Of a stretch of 64,000 bases of DNA, positions 35,662 through 44,597 are shown piece after piece. Location of the stretch: contig NC_019729.1 in the NCBI RefSeq assembly GCF_000317475.1, positions 2,866,501-2,930,500 on the forward strand, read 5' to 3'. Every line of letters begins with the position of its first letter. The first letter of the stretch is position 1. A program made the position numbers and the translations under genes. The DNA comes from Oscillatoria nigro-viridis PCC 7112 (GTDB lineage: Bacteria > Cyanobacteriota > Cyanobacteriia > Cyanobacteriales > Microcoleaceae). The notes beneath the pieces are model-generated. The model was not told where the DNA came from. It was given only the letters and a program-made list of their open reading frames with translations, and searched no databases.

Positions 35662-36672
35662 ATGTTTCAATATATTGCTAAACGCTTGCTGGGACTATTG
35701 CCAGTCCTTTTCGGAATCACTCTGCTAGTATTTATATTTTTGCATTTGATACCGGGAGACCCAGCTACAGTGCTTTTGGGAGAACGGGGAACTCCCGAAC
35801 AGGTGGAAATGTTGAGAGCAAGATTAGGTTTGAATCAGCCTTTGCCTTTGCAATATTTGGCTTTTTTATGGAGTTTGCTGCGCTTGGATTTGGGAAATAG
35901 TATTATTAGCGGTATTCCGATAATTGATGAAATTACAAGTCGCTTGCCTGCTACTTTTGAACTGTCTGTGGTGGCGATGTTAGTGGCACTTGTTATCGGA
36001 ATTCCGGCGGGGATTTTGGCTGCTGTTCGGAAAAATAGCTGGCTGGACAATCTCGCGATGAGTGGTTCGTTAATTGGCGTATCTTTGCCCGTGTATTGGT
36101 TGGCATTGATATTGATTTATTTGTTTGCTGTTTATCTGAAATGGCTGCCTCCTAGCGGGCGGATTAGTGTAGATTTGGGGTTGGGTTTTAAGTCGATGAC
36201 GGGTATTTATATTTTGGATGCGTTGCTGAGGTGGGATTTGGCGGCTTTACGGGATGCGATCGCCCATTTAATCCTGCCAGCTTTGACTTTAGGAACTATT
36301 CCCCTGGCTATTATAGCTCGCATCACTCGTTCGGCGATGCTGGAAGTGCTTTCTCAAGATTACATCCGCACTGCGAGGGCTAAGGGATTGCCGGAATATT
36401 GGGTGATTTTGAAACACGCTTTGAAAAATGCGTTTTTGCCGATCGTCACAACAATCGGTTTGCAGTTCGGCACTCTTTTAGGCGGCGCTATTCTGACTGA
36501 AACGATTTTTTCGTGGCCGGGAATTGGTTCTTGGATTTATAGCGGTATTTTGACGCGGGATTACCCAATTGTCCAAGGAGGAGTTATTTTTGTGGCTGTA
36601 ACTTTTGTACTGATTAATCTGGCTGTTGATATTTCCTATGCTTTTTTCGATCCGAGAATTCAGTACCGTTAA
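35662..36672 (+). CDS. ABC transporter permease, DppB/NikB type
   Basis: A 336-residue inner-membrane permease of a peptide/nickel-type importer. It opens with a membrane span (LLGLLPVLFGITLLVFIFL) and LIPGDPATVLLGERG, both typical of the B subunit. About six membrane spans are visible. The ATPase-contact (EAA) loop is SQDYIRTARAKGLPEYWVIL near residue 230. It ends FFDPRIQYR. It forms a unit with the upstream SBP and P-loop genes. The DppC-type partner and the two ATPases must be encoded elsewhere. Confidence 0.92.
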   Translation: MFQYIAKRLLGLLPVLFGITLLVFIFLHLIPGDPATVLLGERGTPEQVEMLRARLGLNQPLPLQYLAFLWSLLRLDLGNSIISGIPIIDEITSRLPATFELSVVAMLVALVIGIPAGILAAVRKNSWLDNLAMSGSLIGVSLPVYWLALILIYLFAVYLKWLPPSGRISVDLGLGFKSMTGIYILDALLRWDLAALRDAIAHLILPALTLGTIPLAIIARITRSAMLEVLSQDYIRTARAKGLPEYWVILKHALKNAFLPIVTTIGLQFGTLLGGAILTETIFSWPGIGSWIYSGILTRDYPIVQGGVIFVAVTFVLINLAVDISYAFFDPRIQYR

Positions 36673-36683
36673 TTAAAAAGAAA

Positions 36684-37094
36684 TCAGACAAGAAATGCTT
36701 GTTTAACATCCGGTCGCAGCAGGTAGTAAATGCTAGCCACTGCAAAACCCAGAGTTAAAAAATTGACTGCTGTACCGCCGCTGCCCAACATTTTGGCAAT
36801 TTGCGCGAGGGTGGCGATGATGTGGACAATTAACGTTCCCGTCCAAGCCCATTTTTTTAGTTGAAACAAACCCCAAGCTAAGAGTAAGGAGAGGAGGCCT
36901 AAAATAAAACTGATCGCAGCAAAAATTGCAATGAAGCCGCCGATTACAGTACCAACTTTTGCCCCGCCTACAGCCGCACCGAGACCGCCAAAAATGCCAG
37001 CAAAAAGTAAGATGAACAAGCCGTCAAGGAGGCTGAATACGCCGCTAATTACCTGCAAGATGGCCAGAACTGTAACGCTTTGAGGACGATTCAT
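36684..37094 (-). CDS. Small four-span membrane protein, unknown
   Basis: A 136-residue protein from ATG 37094. Four hydrophobic segments: residues 8-38 (VLAILQVISGVFSLLDGLFI), 48-75, a third near 82-100, and 108-128. The pattern MNRPQSVTVLAILQVISG resembles the DUF2127-like small membrane families of cyanobacteria. The function is unknown. It is convergent with the permease gene, with an 11-base gap. Confidence 0.72.
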   Translation of the reverse strand: MNRPQSVTVLAILQVISGVFSLLDGLFILLFAGIFGGLGAAVGGAKVGTVIGGFIAIFAAISFILGLLSLLLAWGLFQLKKWAWTGTLIVHIIATLAQIAKMLGSGGTAVNFLTLGFAVASIYYLLRPDVKQAFLV

Positions 37095-37479
37095 TATTTT
37101 GATTTTCCATTTTTAACGGATTTGCAAAATATTTTAACCTGTTGCGGGCACAGGGCGGATATGGATTCAGGATTTACGCACCGCTACCCGTGAAACCGGG
37201 TTTATGAGAATAAGTGTGTCCATACTGTGTCGTTGCGAGATTCGCACTGGCAGAGTCCGCTGCGATCGCTAACACGAGCCCGCAATCACCTAGTGACGGT
37301 CGATCGCCCGCTGTCAGATCCGCCTTTGTTGCTGCTGAGGAGCGCGCCCCGATCTCCCAAAAATGATATTATTTATTAAAATATATTTTTATTTGCTAAC
37401 AGCCGGGAGCGATTCTGTTTGGGCCCACCTCTTTTGGCTGAAAAAACTTAACATTATTTAATAAGTTGCAAAGATTAGC

Positions 37480-37485
37480 TATAAT
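37480..37485 (+). promoter_or_regulatory. Candidate -10 element for the exporter adaptor gene
   Basis: A perfect TATAAT lies 127 bases before the adaptor start; a poor -35-like TTATTT sits 20 bases upstream, so this is only a candidate. The rest of 37095-37612 contains an ACCCGTGAAACCGGGT hairpin (37183-37200) and no gene. Confidence 0.3.
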
Positions 37486-37612
37486 TGTTTACAGGTGCTG
37501 GTTGGGGAACTTTTTTTAAATCACCCGATCGGATGAGTCTGAAAGACGATGCCACGCATCAGCAAAAATTTTACCTTTAAGGTAATCCTGAGATTAAATT
37601 AGGTGAGTCGGT

Positions 37613-39481
37613 ATGATCGTTAGCCCTAAAACGGAAACTGCTCAGGTCAAGGTGGAAGATACTCAGACTGTAGACACCAAGGCCGCAGAGACCAAAATTG
37701 CAGAGACCAAAACCGCCCAAAAGCAGTCTCCGAAGAAACCCGCGCGCAAACCGCAGCGGTGGGCGATTGGGTTGGTTGCAGCCGGGTTGCTAGCTGTACC
37801 GACCACCATATATATAGCAAAAAGTCGATCGCAGCCGAAAGCAGATGCGATCGCCACTATGACAGTGCCGGTGGAAGCGCAAAACCTCACGGTGCGGATC
37901 ACGTCTAGCGGCACGGTGCAGCCGGTACAGCGCGTGAATCTCAGCCCCAAAGGCTCCGGCCGGATCGCAGAATTATTTGTGGAACAGGGCGATAAAGTCG
38001 AAGCAGGACAAATCGTGGCCCGCATGGAAAGCCGCGATGTAGAAGCTCAACTCCAGCAAGCTAAAGCCCGCGAAGCCAGCGCGCGAGCAAAACTCGCCAA
38101 AATAGAAGCCGGGAATCGATCGGAAGACATCGCCAGCGCCCGAGCGCGCTTAGAGCAAGCCGAGGCCAGTCTCGCGCAACTCCAAGCCGGCAGCCGCGTG
38201 GAAGAAGTTGCAGGAGCCAGAGCCCGCTTGCAGCAAACTCAAGCAGGCTTGCAGCGACTGCGAGCCGGCAGCCGCGTGGAAGAAGTCAGCCAAGGGCGCG
38301 CACGTTTAGCCCAAGCTCAAGCTCGTTTAGCAGACGCTCAAACCGGCAGTGTCAAACAAGAAATTGCCCAAGCACAAACGCAAATTGACTCGAGTAAAGC
38401 CCAAGCCGAACTAACTGCTCAGCGGGTAGAACGCAATCGACCGTTAGTGCAAGAAGGTGCTCTGGCTCAAGATAAACTGGATGAACTGATCAAAGAAAAT
38501 CGTACTGCCCAAGCTAAAGTAACAGAATCCCAAAAACGCCTGCAACAACTGCAAGAAAATCGGCTGTCGCAAATTCAGCAACTGCAAGCTGCTGTGCAAG
38601 TCGAGCAGCAAGCATTGAATCAATTGCAAAACGGTACGCGATCGGAAGAAATCGCCAAAGCCGAAGCAGAAGTTGCCGAAGCTAAAAGCAAATTAGCGCA
38701 AGTAGAAAACGGCAACCGTCCAGAAGAAATCGCTAAAGCCGAAGCAGCAGTTGCTGAAGCTAAAAGCCAATTGGCGGCACAAGAAAACGGTTCTCGCCCG
38801 GAAGAAATAGCTCAAGCTAAAGCTGAATTAGCCGAAGCTCAAGCTCAAGTCCGCTTTCAAGAAGTGCAGTTAGAAGATACGAAAGTTCGCGCTCCTTTTG
38901 CGGGAATTATTACCCAAAGATACGCGATCCAAGGAGCTTTTGTAACTCCGGCCACTTCGGCCTCGGAAGCTACTTCGGCCACTTCGACATCGATTGTCGC
39001 TTTAGCTAGAGATGTGGAAGTTTTGGCTAAAGTCCCGGAGGCTGATATCAGTCAAATTAAACCGGGTCAAGAAGTTGAAATAGTCGCCGATGCTTATCCA
39101 GATAAAGTGTTTAAAGGCCGCGTTAAATTAATTGCGCCGGAAGCTGTTAAGGAACGGGATGTGACGCTATTTCAAGTGCGAGTTGCGATCGACACGGGCA
39201 AAGAGTCGCTGCAATCGGGGATGAATGTAGATTTGAGATTTGTCGGTCAAAAGCTGAGCAATGCTTTAGTTGTGCCTACGGTGGCAATTGTCACTAATAA
39301 AGGTCAAACGGGTGTGCTAGTTCCCGATGAGAAACAACAGCCGAAGTTTAAAGCTGTTACCGTTGGATCGACTATTGGCAACAAGATTCAGATTTTAGAG
39401 GGTGCAAAAGCGGGCGATCGCGTTTTTACCGAACTTCCTCAAGGTAAAAAATTAGAGGATATTATCAAAAATCAGAAATAG
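37613..39481 (+). CDS. HlyD/MacA-like membrane-fusion adaptor of an exporter
   Basis: A 622-residue periplasmic adaptor, with one membrane anchor near residues 45-65 (WAIGLVAAGLLAVPTTIYIA). The biotinyl-lipoyl halves flank a very long coiled-coil hairpin: RITSSGTVQPVQRVNLSPKGSG near 100, the coil from about 140 to 420, then VRAPFAGIITQRYAIQGAFV near 428. The coil is built of repeats: 'NG.R.EEIAKAEA.VAEAKS' occurs three to four times, and AGSRVEEV units before it. MacA is normally about 370 residues, so the coil is greatly expanded. It precedes two MacB-type permeases. Confidence 0.9.
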   Translation: MIVSPKTETAQVKVEDTQTVDTKAAETKIAETKTAQKQSPKKPARKPQRWAIGLVAAGLLAVPTTIYIAKSRSQPKADAIATMTVPVEAQNLTVRITSSGTVQPVQRVNLSPKGSGRIAELFVEQGDKVEAGQIVARMESRDVEAQLQQAKAREASARAKLAKIEAGNRSEDIASARARLEQAEASLAQLQAGSRVEEVAGARARLQQTQAGLQRLRAGSRVEEVSQGRARLAQAQARLADAQTGSVKQEIAQAQTQIDSSKAQAELTAQRVERNRPLVQEGALAQDKLDELIKENRTAQAKVTESQKRLQQLQENRLSQIQQLQAAVQVEQQALNQLQNGTRSEEIAKAEAEVAEAKSKLAQVENGNRPEEIAKAEAAVAEAKSQLAAQENGSRPEEIAQAKAELAEAQAQVRFQEVQLEDTKVRAPFAGIITQRYAIQGAFVTPATSASEATSATSTSIVALARDVEVLAKVPEADISQIKPGQEVEIVADAYPDKVFKGRVKLIAPEAVKERDVTLFQVRVAIDTGKESLQSGMNVDLRFVGQKLSNALVVPTVAIVTNKGQTGVLVPDEKQQPKFKAVTVGSTIGNKIQILEGAKAGDRVFTELPQGKKLEDIIKNQK

Positions 39482-39530
39482 GGTATAGGGCATGGGAGGA
39501 AGAGCCTAATAACTCACATTTTGCACTATT

Positions 39531-39620
39531 CTTAAGAACAGGCAAGATGCCTGTTCCACAAAGAGTGATTTTGAGTCTTAAGAACAGGCAAGATGCCTGT
39601 TCCACAAAGAGTGATTTTGA
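39531..39620. repeat. Tandem 46-bp REP-type repeat
   Basis: Two units with identical 44-base bodies (39531-39574, 39577-39620), each with AACAGGCAAGATGCCTGTT and TCCACAAAGAGTGATTTTGA, followed by a third palindrome GGGTGGGCAGGATATCCTGCCCACC. They lie between the adaptor and the first permease gene. Related palindromes occur at 44466-44595. Confidence 0.85.
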
Positions 39621-39678
39621 TTGTGGGGTGGGCAGGATATCCTGCCCACCAATAACTAAAATCTATTCCCAATTCCCT

Positions 39679-39705
39679 AATCTAAAATCGAAAATCTAAA
39701 ATCGA
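39679..39705. repeat. STRR at a permease leader
   Basis: AATCTAAAATCG-type heptamers end four bases before the ATG at 39709. Confidence 0.6.
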
Positions 39706-39708
39706 ATT

Positions 39709-40926
39709 ATGGATATTGTTGAAAGCGTCAAAATGGCTGTCACAACTTTGATGGCAAACAAGCTTCGCAGCAGCTTGACGATGTTAGGAATTATCATAGG
39801 TAATGCTTCTGTCATTTCTATGATCGGTATCGGCGAAGGAGCTCAAACATTTATCGAGGGACAAGTTAACTCTCTGGGTTCAAACTTGCTATTTATTATT
39901 CCCGGAAGTCCTGAAGCGCAAACCCGCCCGGTGATTCCGCCCCAGACTTTAGTAGTGGAAGATGCAGAGGCGATCGCATCTCAAGTTCCTTCTGTCGAAG
40001 AAGTCGCACCAACTCTCAATGAAAGTCAACTCGTTACCTACCGCAACAAAAATGTCTCATCTTCCATTGTGGGAACTACCCCAGAATTTCTGACAGTCAG
40101 AAGCTTTGATGTTGGTCAAGGTCGATTTTTAAACAAATTAGATTTAGAAAGACAAGAAAATGTGGTTGCTTTAGGATCGGAAGCAGCAGAACAATTGTTT
40201 GGTAATACACAGCCACTCGGTCAATACATTCGCATCAAAAACTCGACTTTTCAAGTGATTGGTGTCATGCAGGCGAAAGGCTCAAGTTTTGGCGACAATC
40301 AAGATATGAATGTTTATTTGCCGCTGACTACGATGGCAAATCGAATTGTGGGTCGCTCGTCTCCCTACGGTACAAAAGTAACATTTATTTCGGTTGCAAT
40401 CAAAGATGAAACTATGATGCAAGCAGCCCAATTTCAAATAGAAAATCTGCTCAGGTTGCGTCATAAAATCACTAAAGAGGATGATTTTACGGTTCGCAAC
40501 CAGAAAGATTTAATGAAGACTTTGGGCAGTATTACTGGTGCTTTGACGTTGATGTTGGCTTTCGTGGCGGCAATTTCGCTGTTTGTCGGCGGCATCGGGA
40601 TTATGAATATCATGCTGGTTTCTGTTACCGAACGCACGAAGGAAATTGGGCTGAGAAAGGCGATCGGAGCTTCTCAGCAAGATATCCTAATTCAGTTTAT
40701 GATCGAGTCTGTGATTTTGTCAGCGGCAGGCGGGGCGATCGGCACTGGATTCGGTATCGGCGGCGTGCTTTTAGTCTCTGCTTTTACTCCCCTGCAAGCT
40801 AGTGTTTCCCCAGTGGCGATCGCACTTGCAGTCGGTGTTTCCGGCAGTATCGGCTTATTTTTCGGCATCGTACCTGCAAAACAAGCTGCTAAATTAGACC
40901 CGATTGTGGCATTGAGAAGTGCTTAA
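39709..40926 (+). CDS. MacB-type ABC exporter permease 1
   Basis: A 405-residue permease of the MacB/FtsX class without a fused ATPase. It opens VESVKMAVTTLMANKLRSSLT with the N-terminal span and the MacB periplasmic domain (about 50-270), then three C-terminal spans (about 275-400). Conserved GIGIMNIMLVSVTERTKEIG and GLRKAIGASQQDIL are diagnostic. It partners with the upstream adaptor; the needed ATPase is not adjacent. The next gene is a close paralogue, so a duplication occurred. Substrates are not evident. Confidence 0.9.
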   Translation: MDIVESVKMAVTTLMANKLRSSLTMLGIIIGNASVISMIGIGEGAQTFIEGQVNSLGSNLLFIIPGSPEAQTRPVIPPQTLVVEDAEAIASQVPSVEEVAPTLNESQLVTYRNKNVSSSIVGTTPEFLTVRSFDVGQGRFLNKLDLERQENVVALGSEAAEQLFGNTQPLGQYIRIKNSTFQVIGVMQAKGSSFGDNQDMNVYLPLTTMANRIVGRSSPYGTKVTFISVAIKDETMMQAAQFQIENLLRLRHKITKEDDFTVRNQKDLMKTLGSITGALTLMLAFVAAISLFVGGIGIMNIMLVSVTERTKEIGLRKAIGASQQDILIQFMIESVILSAAGGAIGTGFGIGGVLLVSAFTPLQASVSPVAIALAVGVSGSIGLFFGIVPAKQAAKLDPIVALRSA

Positions 40927-40957
40927 GAAGTCATTAGTCATCAGTCATTAGTCATTA

Positions 40958-41057
40958 AGCTGGCGTGCATCTAACTTGTATAGTAATTTTTATTAAAAGT
41001 CTTGTGGGGTGGGCCTATGAGCCCGCCCTAAAAATCTAATTTAGATGCGCGACAGCT
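40958..41057 (-). mobile_element. MITE family A, copy 4
   Basis: 100 bp with AGCTGGCGTGCATCTAACTT at one end and AAATTAGAT-type complement with ACAGCT at the other, flanked by TA (40956-40957, 41058-41059). It sits inside a GTCATTA STRR tract (40929-41075) between the two permease genes. It is more diverged than copies 1-3. Confidence 0.8.
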
Positions 41058-41096
41058 TAGTCATTAGTCATTGGTTATTTGTTGGTTTCAATTACC

Positions 41097-41141
41097 AATT
41101 CCCGATGCCCGATGCCCAATTCCCAATTCCCAATTCCCAAA
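41097..41141. repeat. STRR in the leader of permease 2
   Basis: Copies of CCCGATG and CCCAATT heptamers run up to three bases before ATG 41144. Confidence 0.75.
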
Positions 41142-41143
41142 TT

Positions 41144-42364
41144 ATGAATTTTATTGAAAGCGTAAAAATGGCAGGTCAAACGCTGCTAGCAAACAAAACT
41201 CGCAGCAGTTTAACAATGATCGGGATGATTGTCGGCAATGCCTCAGTAATTGCCATGATTGGAATTGGAGAAGGAGCTCAAAAATTTGTAGCAGGACAAG
41301 TTCAATCCCTGGGTACAAACGTATTAATCGTGAGGCCGGGAGTTCCCAACGCTAGGCGAAGTACCATATCAAGTGCGCCTCAAACACTGATAGTAGAAGA
41401 TGCAAAGGCGATCGCAACTCAAGTCCCCTCCGTTCAAGGCGTGTCAGCAGAACTTAACAGTTCCGAAATAGTTCGCTACAGCAACAAAAATGTCTCATCT
41501 CTAATTTTTGGCACGATTCCAGAATTTCTAGAAGTCAGAAGCTTTGAAATGGCAAAAGGGCGGTTTTTGACCGAACTAGATGTTAAGCAAAGTAACCAAG
41601 TTGTGGTTCTCGGTTCAGAATTGGCCGAGAAACTTTTTGGCAATACAAATCCCTTGGGCGAACAAGTGCGGATCAAAAATGTCAGCGTCAAAGTAATTGG
41701 AGTATTGGCGCCCAAAGGCACATCTTTTGGTACGAATTACGATAACTCGGCGGCTGTGCCGATCGCCACAATGGCCAATCGCATAGTCGGGCGCAAATCT
41801 CCCTACGGTTTGGCTGTCACGTCGATATTTATTTCGATTAAAGATGAATCGCAAATGGACGCGGCGCAATTTCAGGTGGAAAACCTGCTGAGATTGCGGC
41901 ACAAAGTTACCACCGAAGATGACTTTACAGTGAGAAATCAGAAGGATTTAATGGCAACAATGGGTGCGATTTCTGGGGCTCTAACACTTATGTTAACTGC
42001 TGTTGCCAGCATTTCCCTATTAGTCGGCGGCATTGGCATTATGAACATTATGCTTGTGTCCGTTAGCGAACGCACTCAGGAAATTGGGCTCAGAAAGGCG
42101 ATCGGCGCATCTCAACAAGATATCTTATTTCAATTTATTGTCGAAGCAGTAATTTTATCAGCCGCCGGAGGGATAGTCGGTACTTGCGTAGGTATTGGCG
42201 GTATCTTACTTGTAGGTAGTTTCACGCCCTTACAAGCTGGAATATCACCAGTGGCGATCGTCCTTGCTGTCAGTGTATCCGGTGCAGTCGGCCTCTTCTT
42301 CGGCGTTGTTCCCGCCCGCCAAGCCGCCAAACTCGACCCGATCGCAGCTTTGAGAAGTGCTTAA
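41144..42364 (+). CDS. MacB-type ABC exporter permease 2
   Basis: A 406-residue paralogue of the preceding permease. It has the same layout: MNFIESVKMAGQTLLANKTR, MacB periplasmic domain, then VGGIGIMNIMLVSVSERTQEIG and GLRKAIGASQQDIL. I chose ATG 41144; a longer frame to 41045 is encoded by MITE and STRR sequence and should be ignored. The two permeases may form a heterodimer, or one may be redundant. No ATPase is adjacent. Confidence 0.9.
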   Translation: MNFIESVKMAGQTLLANKTRSSLTMIGMIVGNASVIAMIGIGEGAQKFVAGQVQSLGTNVLIVRPGVPNARRSTISSAPQTLIVEDAKAIATQVPSVQGVSAELNSSEIVRYSNKNVSSLIFGTIPEFLEVRSFEMAKGRFLTELDVKQSNQVVVLGSELAEKLFGNTNPLGEQVRIKNVSVKVIGVLAPKGTSFGTNYDNSAAVPIATMANRIVGRKSPYGLAVTSIFISIKDESQMDAAQFQVENLLRLRHKVTTEDDFTVRNQKDLMATMGAISGALTLMLTAVASISLLVGGIGIMNIMLVSVSERTQEIGLRKAIGASQQDILFQFIVEAVILSAAGGIVGTCVGIGGILLVGSFTPLQAGISPVAIVLAVSVSGAVGLFFGVVPARQAAKLDPIAALRSA

Positions 42365-42685
42365 TAAATATCTACTTATTCAGTTACACAATCCGCACCT
42401 TTTATGCTGGTAAAAATTATATTGCTCTCCAGATAAAAAACAACTGTTTTTTTATAAAAAATTAACAACCTTGCAGTATTCAATGCAGTTTCAATGTCTG
42501 TATTTTTACGCAGATTAAAAGCGCAAAACTTCATTAAAAGCTCGTTAAATATTAGATAAAGCTTAATTTTGGCATTTACTTATCAACCAGAAAGTTTAAT
42601 ACTATTAAATCAGGGGTAAACACACCTAAGCATCTACAGACGATACGAACCTTTGCCCTTTAATCAAAATATCCAATAAATCAAC
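42365..42685. other. AT-rich gene-free stretch
   Basis: 320 bases with no gene or clear repeat. It presumably holds the promoter of the following gene. Confidence 0.5.
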
Positions 42686-44407
42686 ATGGCATCCCTGACT
42701 CCTAGTCCTCAATTTGACTATCTCGAAGGAACCACCCAAGCAGACAAATTTAACGGCTTGGATGGCAACGACATAATTTATGCCAAAAGCGGAGATGACT
42801 ATCTCGAAGGCGATGCAGGTAAAGACAAAATCTGCGGCGACCAAGGCAACGATACGATTGTTGGCGGAGACGACGACGACATCCTCTGGGGAGGCAAAGG
42901 CAGCGACCTAATTGCCGGCGATTCCGGCAACGATCTCATCTATGCGGGCGCAGGTAGCGATACCGTGAGCGGCGGCACAGGCGATGATATATTTGCCATT
43001 GCTAAAGGCAGCGGTGGCCCAACTGTAGCCACAGCCGACTACATCGCCGACTTCGGCAACGGCAATGACAAAATTCGATTGCTCGACGGTCTCACCTTTG
43101 AAGATTTAAACATCCAACCAGGCACGAACCCCAACAGCACCGTAATTCAAGACAAACTTACCGGGGAGTATTTAGCAGTATTGCAAGGAGTCAACAGCGA
43201 CACCATCAACCGCAACAACTTCACAACTCAGATATCAGGAAACGCTGTCCTAGACTGGAATACAACCTTACTTGATGCCGTGCGGACAGCCAGCACTGCG
43301 CCTCCGCTAGCCTCCCGCAACATGGCAATGGTTCACGCAGCCATTTACGACTCTGTTAATTCTATTAGCAAAAAATACAGCCCTTACCGCGTCAGCATAG
43401 ATGCACCAGCAGGGGCATCAGAAGAAGCAGCCACAGCAGCCGCAGCCCACCGCACCCTAGTCAGCCTCTACCCGGCACAAGCAGGTAAATTCGACGCAGC
43501 ATTGCAATCATCTCTAGCAAAAATTCCCGACGGCAAAGCAAAACAAGACGGCATCGCCCTCGGACAGCAAGTTGCCGACCAAATTATCAGTTTGCGGAGT
43601 ACAGATGGCATCACGAAAGTAGTGCAGTACACCCCCAAAACCGAACCCGGTAGTTGGGTGCCGACTCCCCCTGCCCTTGCGGCCGCGCTGGCGCCACAGT
43701 GGGGAGAAGTTACTCCTTTTGCGATGACTAGCGGTTCTCAGTTTCGCCCGTCGGGCCCGCCCGCCCTTGACAGCGCCAAGTACGCAGAGGAAGTTAACTA
43801 CGTCAAAGAAATCGGCAAAAGTGACAGCCTCACGCGCACCCCAGACCAAACAGCCATCGCCAAATTCTGGGCCAACGGCGCAGGTACGTTTACCCCTCCG
43901 GGCCACTGGAACCAAATCGCCCAAGATGCCTCGGCCCTGGCAGGTAACTCCCTGGAAGATAACGCCCGCTTGTTCGCCCTGCTGAATATTGCCGAAGCCG
44001 ATGCAGCTATTAGCTGCTGGGATGCTAAGTTCCAGTACAACTCCTGGCGGCCGGTGACAGCTATTCGCCAAGCGGACACGGACAACAACCCGAACACGAC
44101 AGCCGACCCCCAGTGGACGCCGCTGCTAACTACTCCCCCTTTCCCTGAGTACACGTCGGGTCACAGTACCTTTAGCGGTGCGGCAGATGCCGTTATGAGT
44201 TCTGTATTTGGTTCGGATTTTGGCTTTGGGGACAAGGGAGATCCATCTGTCAACACTTTGCGAACCTACGAGAACTTCACCGAAGCGGCCGACGAATCGG
44301 GCATGAGTCGCCTTTACGGAGGCATCCATTTCATGAGTGCTAATCTAAACGGCTTGAGTGCGGGTAGAAATGTGGGGAACTATGTTGTCCAGAATTTCTT
44401 AGTGTAA
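42686..44407 (+). CDS. RTX-repeat protein with vanadium-haloperoxidase-like domain
   Basis: A 573-residue, probably secreted protein. Residues 10-110 contain hemolysin-type calcium repeats (LDGNDIIYAKSGDDYLEG, GGTGDDIF). The C-terminal part (about 190-570) is a PAP2/vanadium chloroperoxidase-like fold with the active-site motifs KFQYNSWRP (KX6RP, near 447-455), EYTSGHSTFSGA (near 490) and SRLYGGIH (near 539). The Asp sometimes found four residues after that His is replaced (HFMSAN). It could be a haloperoxidase or an acid phosphatase-like enzyme. RTX repeats suggest type I secretion; no Sec signal is seen. Confidence 0.85.
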   Translation: MASLTPSPQFDYLEGTTQADKFNGLDGNDIIYAKSGDDYLEGDAGKDKICGDQGNDTIVGGDDDDILWGGKGSDLIAGDSGNDLIYAGAGSDTVSGGTGDDIFAIAKGSGGPTVATADYIADFGNGNDKIRLLDGLTFEDLNIQPGTNPNSTVIQDKLTGEYLAVLQGVNSDTINRNNFTTQISGNAVLDWNTTLLDAVRTASTAPPLASRNMAMVHAAIYDSVNSISKKYSPYRVSIDAPAGASEEAATAAAAHRTLVSLYPAQAGKFDAALQSSLAKIPDGKAKQDGIALGQQVADQIISLRSTDGITKVVQYTPKTEPGSWVPTPPALAAALAPQWGEVTPFAMTSGSQFRPSGPPALDSAKYAEEVNYVKEIGKSDSLTRTPDQTAIAKFWANGAGTFTPPGHWNQIAQDASALAGNSLEDNARLFALLNIAEADAAISCWDAKFQYNSWRPVTAIRQADTDNNPNTTADPQWTPLLTTPPFPEYTSGHSTFSGAADAVMSSVFGSDFGFGDKGDPSVNTLRTYENFTEAADESGMSRLYGGIHFMSANLNGLSAGRNVGNYVVQNFLV

Positions 44408-44465
44408 GAAAGTCGGGGGGGGTTTACAAGATTATGGGTTTGAGTTTACATCTTTCACAATTTTC

Positions 44466-44595
44466 AAGAACGGGCTCTGGGGCCCGTTCCACAAAACTCA
44501 ATTTTATTGCGGAATGGGCCGGAGAGCCCGTTCCGCAAGCTGCCTGTTCCACAAGAAATCAACTCTTTGTGGAACAGGCCGGAAAGCCTGTTGCT
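44466..44595. repeat. REP-like palindrome cluster
   Basis: GAACGGGC-N6-GCCCGTTC (44468-44489), GCGGAATGGGC-...-GCCCGTTCCGC (44509-44536) and AACAGGC-CGGAAA-GCCTGTT (44573-44592), plus CCTGTTCCACA and its complement in between, lie at the convergent 3' ends of two genes. They are likely transcript ends as well as dispersed repeats. Confidence 0.75.
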
Positions 44596-44597
44596 AA

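Noticed and set aside
41045-41143. N-terminal extension of MacB-type permease 2
   Set aside because: Encoded by MITE end and STRR sequence; not homologous to the paralogue, which starts at the equivalent of 41144.
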